Source of the DNA: Rhodeus uyekii | Lineage: Eukaryota > Chordata > Actinopteri > Cypriniformes > Acheilognathidae | Length of the DNA: 64,000 nt | Direction: 5' to 3' | NCBI GenBank assembly: GCA_037043235.1 | Contig: JAWRVZ010000088.1 | Coordinates: 2,176,001 to 2,240,000, forward strand | Shown here: piece by piece, positions 43,045 to 56,201 of the stretch | How the letters are laid out: each line of letters starts with the position of its first letter | Numbering within the stretch: position 1 is the first letter of the stretch | Program-made: the position numbers and the translations under genes | Notes under the pieces: model-generated | Told to the model about the DNA's origin: nothing | Seen by the model: the letters and a program-made list of their open reading frames with translations, nothing else | Databases searched by the model: none

Positions 43045-46000
43045 TCAGTATCCGTACTTATCATTCAGATGCGTCCGACCGTCGCCAGTCTGACCTGTTC
43101 AAAACAGACGAAGTTTCACCAGCTTAAAAGGTCTGGTTTAAAAGTCATGAAATAGCATTCAATTTTCATAATGTAATGTCAAATCAAAAAGATTATTTAA
43201 TGCAAACTAACGTAGAGTTTATTTGGTAACTCTTCATTTGTAATCATTAAATGTAACATGAACGAACCACGAGCAATACATTTGTTACAGTAAATCCAGT
43301 TGTTCATTGTTTGTTGGTGTTAGTTCGTAGTGCATTAATGTTAACTTTAGATTTTAAGTAGATGTTGAATTGAACTAAAATTCAAAAATGACTTGAGGTA
43401 TTTCTCACTGTTAGTTCATCTCAACTAATAAACCTTATTTTAAAGTATTACGCCTTTTTTTATCCAAAAGGGGTTTTATCTAGAAGTCTGTCAGCAACAA
43501 GAAAGGATTCACACACACAAAGAATTATGGGTAATGATCAATAAATCAATTTCCGAAGTCTAAAGTAAAAGCGTCTAAAATACACTATCATTCAAACGTT
43601 TGGGCTTGTCAAATAGTTTATGTTTTTGAAAGAAGTCGCATCAAGTCTGGACTGAATTAATCAAAAACAGTAAAAATGCATTGGTGAAATATTATTTATA
43701 CATTTATTTTTGATGATATGACATTTGAAAACAGTTTTCACTGCTTAATACTGTACAAACCGTAATGCAATTTTTTTTCAAGATTCTTTGATGAACTTTG
43801 ATGAACAGCAATTTTTGATATTTTATGTCCTTGCGCAATCATTTTATTTTTTAAGTAATAAAGAGAACCTTCTTATCTAATAACGCTGTGACCGTGAATT
43901 CAATTTCTTGGCCTGGTCTTAATGCATTTTCCCATAATGCAAAGTCTGTTTGAAATGTCTTAAGATCAAGAAAGCTGAAAATGTTTCGTCTGCGAGTTGC
44001 GATTAAAGTGATTTCATATGACAGTGTGGCTCTTTCAGGACTGAAGGAGGAGAGTGTTTTACCTGACGGAGGAAGCCAAACGCAGTAATCCGGGTCGTCC
44101 TCTGGGTAACGCTTGGACAAGGTCACAGGAGGCTGGAAATATATTAATATCAACTACTAGAACTTCACTAGCTTTGCTTCAATCCAAAGTTGCACATTTT
44201 ATTTGTGCGCAAAATTCGAGCATTTGTGTTTAAGAGAACAAAATCATCACTTTCTGGGAAATTGGCACAACATATCTGTAATAACAGTGTCAGTTTCTGC
44301 AATCGGGGAGCCACTGTTTTATTTTCCCTCCATCATAAATAACTTGTGTCTCAATAAATGCAATCGTGTGAAACTCTTCTGGTCATTACACCAAATCATT
44401 CTGACGACAGACTTGATCAAACTAACATTTGAGATGCTGTTAGTCCAGTTATCAATCACAGCCTCTGTTGAGGCACTCATGTGAGTTTTGGGGGGATTTA
44501 TCCGGTTTATACGCTTACCGTCTGTCCCAGAATTTCTGCACATCTTTAGGTTTCCACACATTTTCTTAATGCAATATTCCATTAAAGTAGAAAGTATACA
44601 TTTATAATAAATACATATATTTTTCTGTAATGAGAATAAAGTTCAAAAGGTGATCCGGGCACGTGCGTCTCGTTTCACAACCAAAAACATATTTTTCGCT
44701 ATTTTTTTAGTGAGATGTTTTGCTTGAAAAATGTGTTTCTATGCAATAAACGCCTTTTTTATTTGGGGCCTTTGAAGGAACAAACCTTAAATGGTTTATT
44801 TAGCACTTTAGACATATCTTATATCACAAGTCATTTAAATAAATATTTACCCTGCTTGGGCCAATAACCCTCTTCTTTCTACCTGTCTTTGGACTCTGGA
44901 CATTTGAAACATCATCGTTTACTCCTTCTGTCGGGATATGAATCATAATTAAAAAAAACAAAGTGCATCAGACAATTGTCAGCAATTATCCACTAAAAGA
45001 TGAAGTCAGAAGCACCAAATGTAACGGCAATCAATGAATCACTGGAAGAAACTTCACATTCATGCCACAGAAATGTGATTTTCTACCTTTTGGAGGAGAG
45101 TCACTTTTGTTTTTTTGAAGATGGGATGCCTCGTTTGTCTCTTTTTCATGAGAAGGAACTATTTTGGCAGGCTGGTCTTCTTTCTCTAGAAACACACACA
45201 TAAAAATGATTTAGTAAATGCCTATTAGCGGTGAACCCATGGATTACAGGCCAATTTAGATTCAATATTTAGATTTTCTCTGAACAAATCTCCAAATGTA
45301 GAGGATGCTGTAAATAACACACTCGTTCAGCAGCACAACACTGCCTGGCTGTGGTGGGAGACAGAATTACACTACGCTCTCCTCTAATGGTAAACACTCA
45401 GAGTTGAGGGAGTTATTTTGGACGAGGTCGAACCATTAGGTTGGTGTGTCAGAGTTTCAGCGCTGGCCGTCTCTGCAGATTCATCCTCCATTTCACCAGC
45501 CTCAGTCTTGTTTTTATCTTCCTCCTCCTCCTCCTCCTCCTCTTCTTCTTCCTCCTCCTCTTTCTCACCACCAGGGGGCATTTCCTTCATATTGAAGAGC
45601 TCAGGAGGCAGATTGGCTCTCTTTGGAGGTAACGTCTGCTCATTTAGGCGAAAGAGAGAGTCATATTTAACTCATTTTAATCATTTAAAGGTATTGTTTT
45701 TATTCAGTTTGGAAAGACTCACTCCTATTGTTCCAGTCTTCAGTTTGAATTTATTCCCTCCTTTCATGGCTCCAAACAGAGGTAGAGACAGCTTCTTGGG
45801 TTTCTCCGAGTCTGTGGACTGACTACTAAAAAAAAAAAAGTAAATAAATAAATAGTTTTTTGTTATGCATTAAATAAAGTTGCTTTAATTTTTCTGGACT
45901 CCGTTTTAATGGTTTAAACAAACTAATAATTCTTCCCTTTGACGAATGTATTAACCAAAACAGTGGTAATCACAAATGTTGGCAATTTTATAATTATAAT

Positions 46001-49000
46001 CTTTTGAAAATAAAACAAATGTTGAACAATTCCTTTCATCGTTTGGGAAACGGTGCTGAACAACAGAGGTTTACAGTTTAAATCAAAACATGGACAAATA
46101 ATTGTCATATTCCTTATGATCAACATTATTGTTATTGTTACTTTGAGACGTACACTGAGCAGAAGTACAGTAATACCTTGAGATACGAGCGTCCCGACAT
46201 ATGAGTATTTCGAGATAAGTGCAAGCATTCGAACATTTTTGCTTTGAGATAAGAGTAAATATTTGAGATACGAGCAGCTTCCAGACGCTAGAGGTGTTCA
46301 GCACTCGCAGCAGCTCAAGCTCCTCATTTATGGGTAATTGCATATGATCTCCACTAGAGGCAGCTTGGTTTTACAGCGGGGGTTACCGGGGGCAACGAGT
46401 GATTCACCAGTATTAAGCTGGGAGCAGCACGAGTTATGAGTGTTCAATAATAATAAATATGAGCTTCTGAGTCTATCCAACACACAACACGGGAAGAAAC
46501 ACTGCACTTCCATAATCTACGGTATCCATCCTCGAATGGATGGATAACTCATAATTATAGCCACATTTTATTTTATATCACAGGAATCCTTATATACTAT
46601 AATTGTGTGTGTGTCTCTATAGCAATTAAAAACATGTTTTTCCATTGTTATTAACACTAGTAAGGGAGTTTTTTGCTCGTCCTGGAACAGATTATGCTCG
46701 TATCTCAAGGTATTATATATAGCCATATTCATATGCACAACCAAAACAATGTTCTTCCACAAAATGCATGCAGTTTTATTGACCAAACATCACAGTGCAC
46801 CTGTGCTACCGCTTGCAACGCCAAGGTCATGGGTTCGATTCCCAGGGATAGCAAGAACTGATTAGAATGTCAATGTGTTTCTTGAATGCAATGCAAGTCG
46901 CTTTGGATAAAAGCGAATAAATACATGTAAATTTAAAATGACTGACTGAGCTAAACTCATCTGAATATCCTCTCATAGAAGAAAACGCAATCTTATTTCA
47001 CCAAAAAACGAATTTACCTAAAGTTTTAAGCTATTAAAAGAAATCTGAACTTCAAACTGTATAACCAAATCATGCAGCGCACAAGAGACAGAAGAGTTCA
47101 TTAGAACTGGCTTTTTTCTTCATGATCAACGGTGCATGTTTTATTTTAAACCTTTAGTAAATCAACTGTCCAGAATGAAACGGCAGCCGGTCCGGAGGGA
47201 ACCTGCGCTCACCCGCCGGGCTGTAACGAGGGCAGCTGGGTGGGTTTCGCCAGCTCCGCCAGCTTGCGCAGTCTCTGAGCTTCCTTCTTCAACTCGGCTA
47301 CATGCAAATGAAGCTTCTTTCTCTCCACGCCATCCAGAGCCGCCTCGCTGCGTACCGCGCTCATGAAAGCATCCAGAGGATCCTCTGTGGAAGAACTGGA
47401 GCCTCCTGAAGAACGACAACAAACAGGAAGTGTAGCCTCACACATGATGAAATACAGAGAAACAGGATGACTTTCACCCGCTCACCTTTCCCAGAAGAAC
47501 TGAGCTTTTTCTCCGTGTCAGCCAGCTCTTTTTCAACCGTGGCCAGTTTGGCTAGCTAAGAAAGAACATGTTAGGACACACAGGGTACGGATAATCAAAG
47601 GAAATGTTGTTATTAATACACTTATGGTCTTTACCAGCGATTCATACGTATCAGGACGCTCCTGAATCTTCCCGGCCTTCTTCATGCGCTCCTTCCTCTT
47701 CTTCTCCACCGCACCCGTCCGGTCAAGGAACGTGTCATCATCGCTGTCATAAAAATCTTCATCTTCCCAGTTCTTCTTCTTGCGTTTGCGGGACACTGTA
47801 AAGAGACGAAAATATAATTCTTGTGAAACATGCGATTTAATGAATTCATAGAACGGAATTTCTCATTTCGATACAATGCCTTGAAAACATCAATATTTGA
47901 TACAACAGAGAAAAACAACCATTTAGATATTTTTAATATATTTTTTGTCTATCCTTTGATTGTCTAGTTAATCAGTAACAGTAATTTCTATGAGTGGAGC
48001 AGTTTAATCCAAGTCTTGATCGCTTTATATGATCAACAGGTTTTAATTTAGGCTTTTATTCACATGTTAACATTGAGCAATTACCATTATAAATATCTCA
48101 ACTAAATGTTTGTTTTTACAACGAGGTGATTTTTACGATACCTTACAGAAGGAGCTTGATTTCATACTTTGAACTGAAGTGACAAAAAACAGTCAAAATA
48201 AATACAATAGCCTAAAGATGCAATTAAAATGGCAAATGTTATTTAGTCAAGAGCAGTGCTGACTTTCTTTTTGTCTTTTGTAATGTGATTAACATTAATG
48301 ACAGACACTAGAAAGAATATTATGCTGGTGTCACTAAGAGCTGCACGGATCTAAACTGACTTTCTTTGTCAACACTCGCCAAGACGGGTATTTGGAAACA
48401 ATTTTGTGTGTATTTGACCATTTAAGTGTAATAAGCCACAAAAAATAACTCAATTTGGCATTCGTGAGCTGTTTGAGAGGCGGCTGTATTTGCACTCTCA
48501 CATCCAGAGTGTGTAAAATTATGCACGATCTCCACAATAAAACCCTTCAAAGCCAACACTATTCAACCGGAGTGAGGGAGGTGTGCGTCAACTCGCTATC
48601 ACAGAGAAGAGAGAACAAAGAGCTGGTATTGGTGTATCGATACTGTGGGAAATTAGTATTGGAACAGATATTTAGATATTTCAGTATCAAAAATCTATAT
48701 TTTGAGTGCAAAGTGTTGTTAAATCACATCATTACCGCATGGCAAAACTGACAAGAGTTCCTCTGAACCCCTCCACCTCCCCAGCTCCACCTGTCTAGAT
48801 CAGTGTTTTTCAACCAAAAAAAATTGGTTGGAAAATTATTCAATTTCAACTAATTGGTCTAAAAAAACTTCGGTCTTTTCAAACTAATTAATCATAAAAG
48901 ACTTTTTTTGTGTGTGTTTATTTGATTGCCATTCAAAACACATTGATAATAATTAGGGACCAACCAAATTCACGATTTCACGGCCGCGACATTTTCCGTG

Positions 49001-51682
49001 AAATCGGGCACTTTCCGTGAAAACACTCAACAAGCGTGAAATTGGTGTGTCGATACTGTGGGAAATTAGTATTGATATTAGATATTTCAGTATCAAAAAA
49101 AAATCTATATTTTGAGTTCCTCTGAACCCCTCCACCTCCCCAGCTCCACCTGTCTAGATCAGTGTCTTTCAGCCACTGTGTCGTGGAAAATTATTCAATT
49201 TCAACTAATTGGTCTAAAAAAACTTTTTTTTTTTTCAAACTAATTAATCATAAAATACTTTTTTGTGTGTGTTTATTTGATTGCCATTCAAAACACATTG
49301 ATAATAATGACTGTATATTGTTAATATAGGCTACAGAGTTTAATTTTTTAACATTTTCGGTTGGTGGTGTGCCTTGTGATTTTTTTTTTTCAATGAAACA
49401 ATGTAGCTTGCCTCAAAAAAGGTTGAAAAACACTGGTCTAGATCTACTACAGGATTTATGCATCTATTTATGCAGCAGCAGCAGCAGATCTTACATGATC
49501 ATAGCAGTGTTTATGTTTATCTATTAGTCCATATTTGCAGATCAAGACCAAACACATTAACATTATTCAATAACATGCTAAAACTACAGCTCTGTGAGTC
49601 TGAGCCCAGGCATGAATCTGTCTCCGGTACGCCTACCTGCCTCCTGCCTCAGAACACCACGGGCCTCCAGGATCCGGCAAGCCTCCAAGCAGCACTGGAC
49701 AGCCGCTTCTTTCTTCTTCCCTGTGTGGGTCACCTCCGCCACCAGCTGCCTGCCCTTGGCATCATCCACCGGCAACCTGAGAGACATGTTCAATTCCCAT
49801 AAACATGTCATCAAAACCACCTGTATCATATATTAATCCATGGAAATTGTATATCCACTGAAGACAGATCTGCTATTAAATTGCTAGAAAACCACAAATG
49901 AGGTTAGGCTGCAAATAGAGATGAAGGCTTTCCTCAAGTAATGGGGTGCTTGCAACATTAAGATCATGGGTTCGATTCCCAGGGAAGGAAGAACTGATTA
50001 GAATGTCAATGTGTTTCTTGAATGCAATGCAAGTCGCTTTGGATGAAAGATGCATAAATGTAAATGAAGTGATTACTTAATTCTGCAGAGCCAAGTGCCA
50101 TGGCTTTTCTCTTCATACTCGAACTCCAGTTCTTCTCCTGAAATGAAAATAAACTGTTAAATTCACAGACGTGAGTGGTAAAGAAACTACACGATTTCAT
50201 GATTCTAAGGGTACATTTACACAACAACGATGTACTAACAATTGAAAGGTTTGTGTTTTTGAGCGTAAAGTACAGAAACGATGACAATGTGACTTTATAA
50301 AGACCCGCTAGCCCACGTTTTCACAGACAAGGCAATTCATTTCTATTTCAAGAACTGATTCAATGTGTTTCTTGAATGCAATGCAAGTTGCTTTGGATAA
50401 AAGCATCTGCCAAATGCATGAATGTAAATGTAGTCCCAGACTACAATGAATGTTTGAGCCGTTTTAACTGAATGCAATTTGCACAGTGCCATTTTGTCGC
50501 ACATCCATAATGTTTTTTTTCGAATGCATGTTTATAAAAGCTATTTAAATCTCCTATTTGATCTAAGAATCGACCTAAACCCTGTCTGTGAAACCAGGCC
50601 TGTGTGTCTATAGACTGAACATGTAATGACCTTTTCACAAATTCACGTTTTCTTCAAATGTTTGCATTTTTCAGGCCCCCAAAATGTGAGCGTTGTAAAT
50701 GAACTTGTTTTTAGCTGAATCGGTGTTGTGTAAACGCTCCTTTAGTCTGACTTCAGCTCATATTTGACCTTCTCTATCATAGAAGCCCTGTAAGGCCTTT
50801 TTAGGATCTTTTAAGTATGCCGCTTCCTGATCCTCCTGGAATTCTGTGGCAAACTGATTCTCCTCGTTCTCATCCTCTTCTGGCGCTGCCTCATCAGCTA
50901 AAACAAGAACAAAGACGAAGTGTAACTTCACTCAAAACAAGCTAGTTATAATGGCCTGAGTTGTTCCTCTGTGTTACCCATTCCCCAGGAGCAGCCGGTC
51001 TCTTCTGAGGAGCTTCTCGAAGCAGCACTGGATTCACTCTCCTCTTTCTCTTCCTCCTCGTCTGAGCCATCACCCAGCATCCTCTTCTCCAGCGCTTCTT
51101 TCTGTTTTCTGGCTCGTTCTCTGAGCTCCGTCACCGTCAGTTCTGATTCTGCTTCTTCATCAAACTCTGGACCCTGAGGAAAGACGCAATCTGGTATAAT
51201 GAATGTTCTCGCTCAAGCAATGTGGAGCAAAATAGGATAATCCAATTTACAGAACTTAATGTATTGGTTGCATGTTTACTTAACAAAAAACAACAATATG
51301 ATTATTGAGTCAAGCAATCAATGTACATCCACAAAAAATATTTCAGAATTTAGTTACAAAAATGTAACATAATATTACAGTTTTTGGTGTAACCATAGTT
51401 AGTTACCACAGCTATTTACTATTATGAAGCCACAAAAATACCATGTATTTTACACAAGACATCAATACCATGGTGAATGAATCTGGTAATCATTCAGTAT
51501 CATGGTACCATACAGGTCAAGGTAGACCAACAACAAAAAGCTTTTAATTATTTTTTTTTTTACATTTTCTGGTGGCTAATAAGTTATATTGTAGTAACTG
51601 TAATTTTTTTGTATTTATGCGTGTTAATGACAATAAATTTGAATAGATCTAAATATAATTTAACTAGATTTAATATATATTT

Positions 51683-51730
<48 letters not shown>

Positions 51731-54700
51731 TAAAAAATATATATATTTATTTATTCTATTAAATCTAGTTATTATATTTGGAACCATATATTATATTTGG
51801 AACCATTTTATAGGGTTTTTATAGCAGTATAATTATTTTATTTTTACACAGAGATTGATAGGTCTATTAGTAAAATCTGTTAACTTTAGCAATCTTGATT
51901 TTATGGCATGTGACTGTTTTAGTGACTGTTCAAAAACAGGAAAAAGCACTTCTCGTGTTTTGTTTTGCATACCTGTCACTCAAAAAGCTTAATATCCTTG
52001 TAAATCTGGTTCTTAAACTTTTCTTTGGGGATCTTCATTTTTATCTCCTATATGTTTCATTTCTAGACACATATGATAGATATAGGGATCCAGAAGTAGA
52101 TTGTACATATTTTCAGTGGAATTTTGTAGAACGAATAATGTTGAAACTTAGAAATGTATGTTGTTTCTATCAACACAATTGCACACAACACACCTCTGAG
52201 AGACAAAAATAAGTTTTCCAAAGATTGTGTGCCTGTATGTAACTCTATATTAACAATTTCTTAAAATCCTAAATGAATAAAACATGAATAAATGCATTTT
52301 ATTCTTCGTCGTCATTCTTAAAAAACTCTTTGTAATTGTATGCTTTCCCACATCTCAATCAGTAGAGAGCGGCGCTTGCAACACCAAAGTCATGGGTTCG
52401 ATCCCCAGGGAAAGCAAGAGCTGATTAGAATATCAATGTGTTTCTTGAATGCGATGCAAGTCAATTTGGATAAAAGCGTCTGACAAATACATGAATGTTA
52501 AATGCTCTTAATTTAAGGCCAATATAGTTAAATCCCTGCAGTATTGGGGTCTCAATGTGACTTAATGTCCAAACTGGTGAATTTTACCCAGTCTCAGTGG
52601 ATAAACAGCTGACACTTGCTGCGTTTAAAGAGGAATATCTGACGAACAAATAATCCTGAAACTAGCAATGAGTCTTGCTTCCCTCGACCAAAACAATCGC
52701 ACACCAAGTATCTGTAATTCGGTTGATTCGACACGGAACCACATTAGTGATTTCTATCAGTCACAGTGTGGAATATTAAGTTCTACGCTTCATAAATACA
52801 AACCTGCAAAATAAAGAGCCTGGTGCTTCCCCCAAACTTCACAACATGTCCCACTCGGAGCCTTATGTATGTTTTAGGAGGTATTTTGTTCTTATTCACA
52901 AAAGTCCCATGAGTGCTGCCCAGGTCATAGGCATAGAAGCCCGTCTCCTCTCCCACTGCCCCGTCCTGCCCTGCTGCGCCCCGGTACTGCACCACGGCGT
53001 GATAGCGGGAGATGGACGGATGCTCCAGAGACACGTCGCACACCGGCAGCCGGCCCACCACGAAGTAACTCCTCTGGGTCAGCGGGACCGAATCTAGTAT
53101 GGCTCCGTTCTTCAGCAGCTCGAAGGAGTAGCTGGTGTCAGGAACGCATCCCCACGGGGGCTCGGTGTACGGGAGCGGAGGGAACTTGCCCGTCGGGGGT
53201 AGTTTGGCGGGGATCTTGGGTCTGGGCTGGACCTGGGTCAACGACATGACGTGCATATTTGTGTCCAAGTGCATCATTTCCTTTTAAAATAATTGTATAA
53301 ATTCAGAACGTACAGTTTCGGTTACAAGTTTGGACACTGGTTTACTATTTTTAATGTCTTTGAAGCCTGTCTTTGATTATATCAGTGTAAAACAGCTGTT
53401 TTCTATGTGAATATATAGTAAAGTGTCATTTATTCCTGTGATTAAAGCTGAATTTATTAGATGATAAATACAGTAAAACAGTGTAATATTATATCAGTGT
53501 AAAACAGCTGTTTTCTATGTGAATATATAGTAAAGTGTCATTTATTCCTGTGATTAAAGCTGAATTTATTAGATGATAAATACAGTAAAACAGTGTAATA
53601 TTATATCAGTGTAAAACAGCTGTTTTCTATGTGAATATATAGTAAAGTGTCATTTATTCCTGTGATTAAAGCTGAATTTATTAGATGATAAATACAGTAA
53701 AACAGTGTAATATTATATCAGTGTAAAACAGCTGTTTTCTATGTGAATATATAGTAAAGTGTCATTTATTCCTGTGATTAAAGCTGAATTTATTAGATGA
53801 TAAATACAGTAAAACAGTGTAATATTATATCAGTGTAAAACAGCTGTTTTCTATGTGAATATATAGTAAAGTGTCATTTATTCCTGTGATTAAAGCTGAA
53901 TTTATTAGATGATAAATACAGTAAAACAGTGTAATATTATATCAGTGTAAAACAGCTGTTTTATATGTAAATATATAGTAAAGTGTCATTTATTCCTGTG
54001 ATTAAAGCTGAATTTATTAGATGATAAATACAGTAAAACAGTGTAATATTATATCAGTGTAAAACAGCTGTTTTCTATGTGAATATATAGTAAAGTGTCA
54101 TTTATTCCTGTGATTAAAGCTGAATTTATTAGATGATAAATACAGTAAAACAGTGTAATATTATATCAGTGTAAAACAGCTGTTTTCTATGTGAATATAT
54201 AGTAAAGTGTCATTTATTCCTGTGATTAAAGCTGAATTTATTAGATGATAAATACAGTAAAACAGTGTAATATTATATCAGTGTAAAACAGCTGTTTTCT
54301 ATGTGAATATATAGTAAAGTGTCATTTATTCCTGTGATTAAAGCTGAATTTATTAGATGATAAATACAGTAAAACAGTGTAATATTATATCAGTGTAAAA
54401 CAGCTGTTTTCTATGTGAATATATAGTAAAGTGTCATTTATTCCTGTGATTAAAGCTGAATTTATTAGATGATAAATACAGTAAAACAGTGTAATATTAT
54501 ATCAGTGTAAAACAGCTGTTTTCTATGTGAATATATAGTAAAGTGTCATTTATTCCTGTGATTAAAGCTGAATTTATTAGATGATAAATACAGTAAAACA
54601 GTGTAATATTATATCAGTGTAAAACAGCTGTTTTCTATGTGAATATATAGTAAAGTGTCATTTATTCCTGTGATTAAAGCTGAATTTATTATTGGTCTCA

Positions 54701-55148
54701 ACACATTGATTTTGGTCTCGGTTTAAGTCATCTTGACCACAACAATAATATACAAATATTTGGTTGTAAAAAACACTTTAAATGTAATTGAACAACCAAA
54801 CCTTGCTTAAACACATTGCACATGACGACTCAAAACACGCACATCATCACGGTAGAAGAGATTATTGTAAAGCACCTGTTGTTTTGAAGGTTTATCTGCC
54901 TGTGGCTCCGGCTGCGGTTTAGTCTCGTTATTCTCGGATCTGCTGGAGTTTGATCCTCCTGGTTTCTTCCCTGTGAGAGATGGAGCCACAAAAACATCCG
55001 GTTTCTTAAAAGCACCATCTGTGTTTTCACTAGTGCTGCTGACAGTATCACAGAAAGCGTCCGAGCTTGTCTCTGTTTCCATTTCCCCGGGATTATTTCC
55101 CATTTCCCCGTTGCAGTCAGAATCCATCGTGTGTTCACTGGCAGACAT
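43045..55148 (-). CDS. slc4a1ap: Kanadaptin (SLC4A1 adaptor protein), complete, 15 coding exons
   Basis: Exons in transcript order are 55148-54876, 53232-52804, 51173-50978, 50897-50769, 50137-50077, 49776-49637, 47795-47635, 47555-47486, 47405-47213, 45825-45723, 45635-45398, 45185-45087, 44927-44851, 44132-44063 and 43094-43045. All have AG/GT borders and consistent phases. They total 2289 nt, or 762 aa, close to the mammalian length. Residues 1-145 are low-complexity and then Pro-rich. An FHA domain follows at about 146-234, with GR at 151-152, SRYH at 166-169 and a DLGSTHGTFVN core. Acidic segments come next, then a dsRBD-like domain at about 355-405. Residues from about 410 carry SRKRKKKNWEDEDFYDSDDD and helical Lys/Glu-rich segments. 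A poly-Glu run lies in exon 11, and the end is YPEDDPDYCVW ... HLNDKYGY. Kanadaptin was named as an anion-exchanger kAE1 partner, but it is mainly nuclear and is found with RNA-processing factors. The start is the first ATG that gives the expected N-terminus. Confidence 0.96.
45515..45562. repeat. slc4a1ap: Coding trinucleotide tract (poly-Glu) in slc4a1ap exon 11
   Basis: The plus strand reads (cct/ctt)n, giving an uninterrupted minus-strand run of about 14 Glu codons. Mammalian kanadaptin also has a poly-Glu run at this place. Confidence 0.85.
46168..46716. mobile_element. Tigger-like non-autonomous element (family 5) in slc4a1ap intron 9
   Basis: The left end cagtaataccttgagatacg with preceding TA, and the right end cgtatctcaaggtatta, are inverted repeats. 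The last bases on the right have decayed. The interior repeats 'gagataagag' motifs. Confidence 0.65.
46809..46933 (+). mobile_element. tRNA-headed SINE (head truncated)
   Basis: It starts at 'gcttgcaacgccaaggtc', keeps an intact B box (ggttcgattcc) and has the tail. Confidence 0.85.
48631..49310. repeat. Imperfect tandem duplication in slc4a1ap intron 6
   Basis: Segment 48631-48957 is repeated at 49045-49310 (shared 'cgatactgtgggaaattagt', 'cccctccacctccccagctc' and 'ttgattgccattcaaaacac'). Indels separate the copies. The unit spans both host flank and the left part of a hAT element. Confidence 0.85.
48801..49435. mobile_element. hAT-like element with duplicated left end
   Basis: The ends cagtgtttttcaacc and ggttgaaaaacactg are inverted repeats. 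The 8-bp gtctagat occurs before the left end (48793-48800), again before a second left end (49152-49159), and after the right end (49436-49443). So the target duplication is perfect and the left end is present twice. Confidence 0.75.
49926..50065 (+). mobile_element. tRNA-headed SINE, just before slc4a1ap exon 5
   Basis: Full-length copy ending about 12 bp from the 3' end of exon 5 (minus strand), that is, immediately after the donor region in transcript sense. Confidence 0.8.
50349..50430 (+). mobile_element. SINE tail fragment
   Basis: Only the part from 'agaactgatt' to 'aaatgtag' remains. Confidence 0.8.
51690..51726. repeat. (TA)n microsatellite
   Basis: TA run in slc4a1ap intron 2, flanked by a partly inverted AT-rich repeat (attctatta / taatatat). 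Confidence 0.9.
52342..52500 (+). mobile_element. tRNA-headed SINE
   Basis: Full-length copy in slc4a1ap intron 2. Confidence 0.85.
53381..54690. repeat. 112-bp tandem array, about 11.7 copies, in slc4a1ap intron 1
   Basis: The block beginning 'atcagtgtaaaacagctg' recurs every 112 bp, with starts at 53381, 53493, 53605 and so on to 54613. The last copy is truncated at about 54690. Copies are nearly identical; the copy starting 53941 differs by a few bases. Each contains the perfect 14-bp palindrome aaaacagctgtttt, with a CAGCTG E-box at its centre. Confidence 0.97.
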
Positions 55149-56175
55149 GGTGTGTTTGGTGTAACACTTTAATGATTCCGTTCCTGCCGTCGTGATTTTA
55201 TGATTTTGATTGATCCTCTTTTGTTCATAACAATAAATACATATGAGAATTACTTGAATAATTCTATAATTATTTACTATATATAAAGACAATTTACTAT
55301 CTAAAATTCATATCTGTTGTCTCCAATGCCTAGGAACTATTTACATTTTTTACGGAAGTATTTTAGTGCTGTACCGTCAACCGCTTATCGTTTCTCTGTC
55401 GTTTCGGTCAAAACCGAATTTAAATATTGCACTATTTAGCAATTCTTCATCGTTATGATCATCTGCTCATAAAAGGTAAAGCAAGCGGTTTGTTTTCTAA
55501 TGATTAGGCTTTATAGTTGTTACATTAAACATCTGCAAAGCGTCTAATGTTGTTATAAAAAATAAAATGTATTCAAAATATAACGTTTTATGTGCGTAAT
55601 ATAGAATATCAGTGTGTTTCTACATAGAAATGAGTGTAAACTTCAGCAATTAAAGGGATTCTCATGTTAAAAGGAAATTAATCGTATTTTAGACTGTTAT
55701 ATATTTTGTTGTTTTACTTTTGAGTTTGAGAAACATTGATGGGTCTCAACTTTTTTTTTTTTACAATTTTAATATTTTATATCAATAACGTAAATATGTG
55801 TGTTGACTGGTTTAAGCTGTTTTCAAACAGCAATTTTAATCATTTTATGTGATATTTTATATAAATTTATTTGTCATTGTATATCATTAAGGTATATTTT
55901 ATATGGGTTGAGAGTTACAAATAAAGTACATAATTTTTTTTTCTTTCTTTTGATATTGGAGTAGTGATGAACATTTTGATTGATACTGATCCGCTTATCC
56001 ACTATTTATCAGCTTTAATATATCGGCCGCATTTCACTATCGGACTGATAACCATAGCATTAACATATATCGTCCGATATGTATCCCGAGTTAACCATCC
56101 ATAAGCACTACATGAGCGTCAGGTGATATGAAAATGTTTTAACTTGAACAATAAATTCTGTCCTGTGGTTTTCAG
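55149..56175. promoter_or_regulatory. Shared head-to-head promoter region of slc4a1ap and supt7l
   Basis: The two start codons diverge and lie about 1 kb apart, and the supt7l coding exon opens at an acceptor (ttttcag, ending 56175). A plausible noncoding first exon for supt7l ends at a donor AAAG|gtaaag near 55477. The likely bidirectional core promoter would then be about 55150-55440. It is not GC-rich, and no TATA box stands out. The rest (55480-56170) is AT-rich intron containing a short repeat relic around 55960-56100. Confidence 0.5.
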
Positions 56176-56201
56176 ACTCCCAAAAGCAGCACCGCGTGAA
56201 G

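Noticed and set aside
45418..45822. Plus-strand Ser-rich open frame
   Set aside because: It is the antisense of kanadaptin exons 10-11 and the poly-Glu tract.
46809..46870. tRNA gene from the intact B box and cloverleaf-like head
   Set aside because: The same head is attached to a shared SINE tail in about 16 copies; these are SINEs and not functional tRNA genes.
53381..54690. CRISPR-like regular repeats
   Set aside because: The 112-bp units abut without variable spacers and lie in a vertebrate intron; it is a minisatellite.
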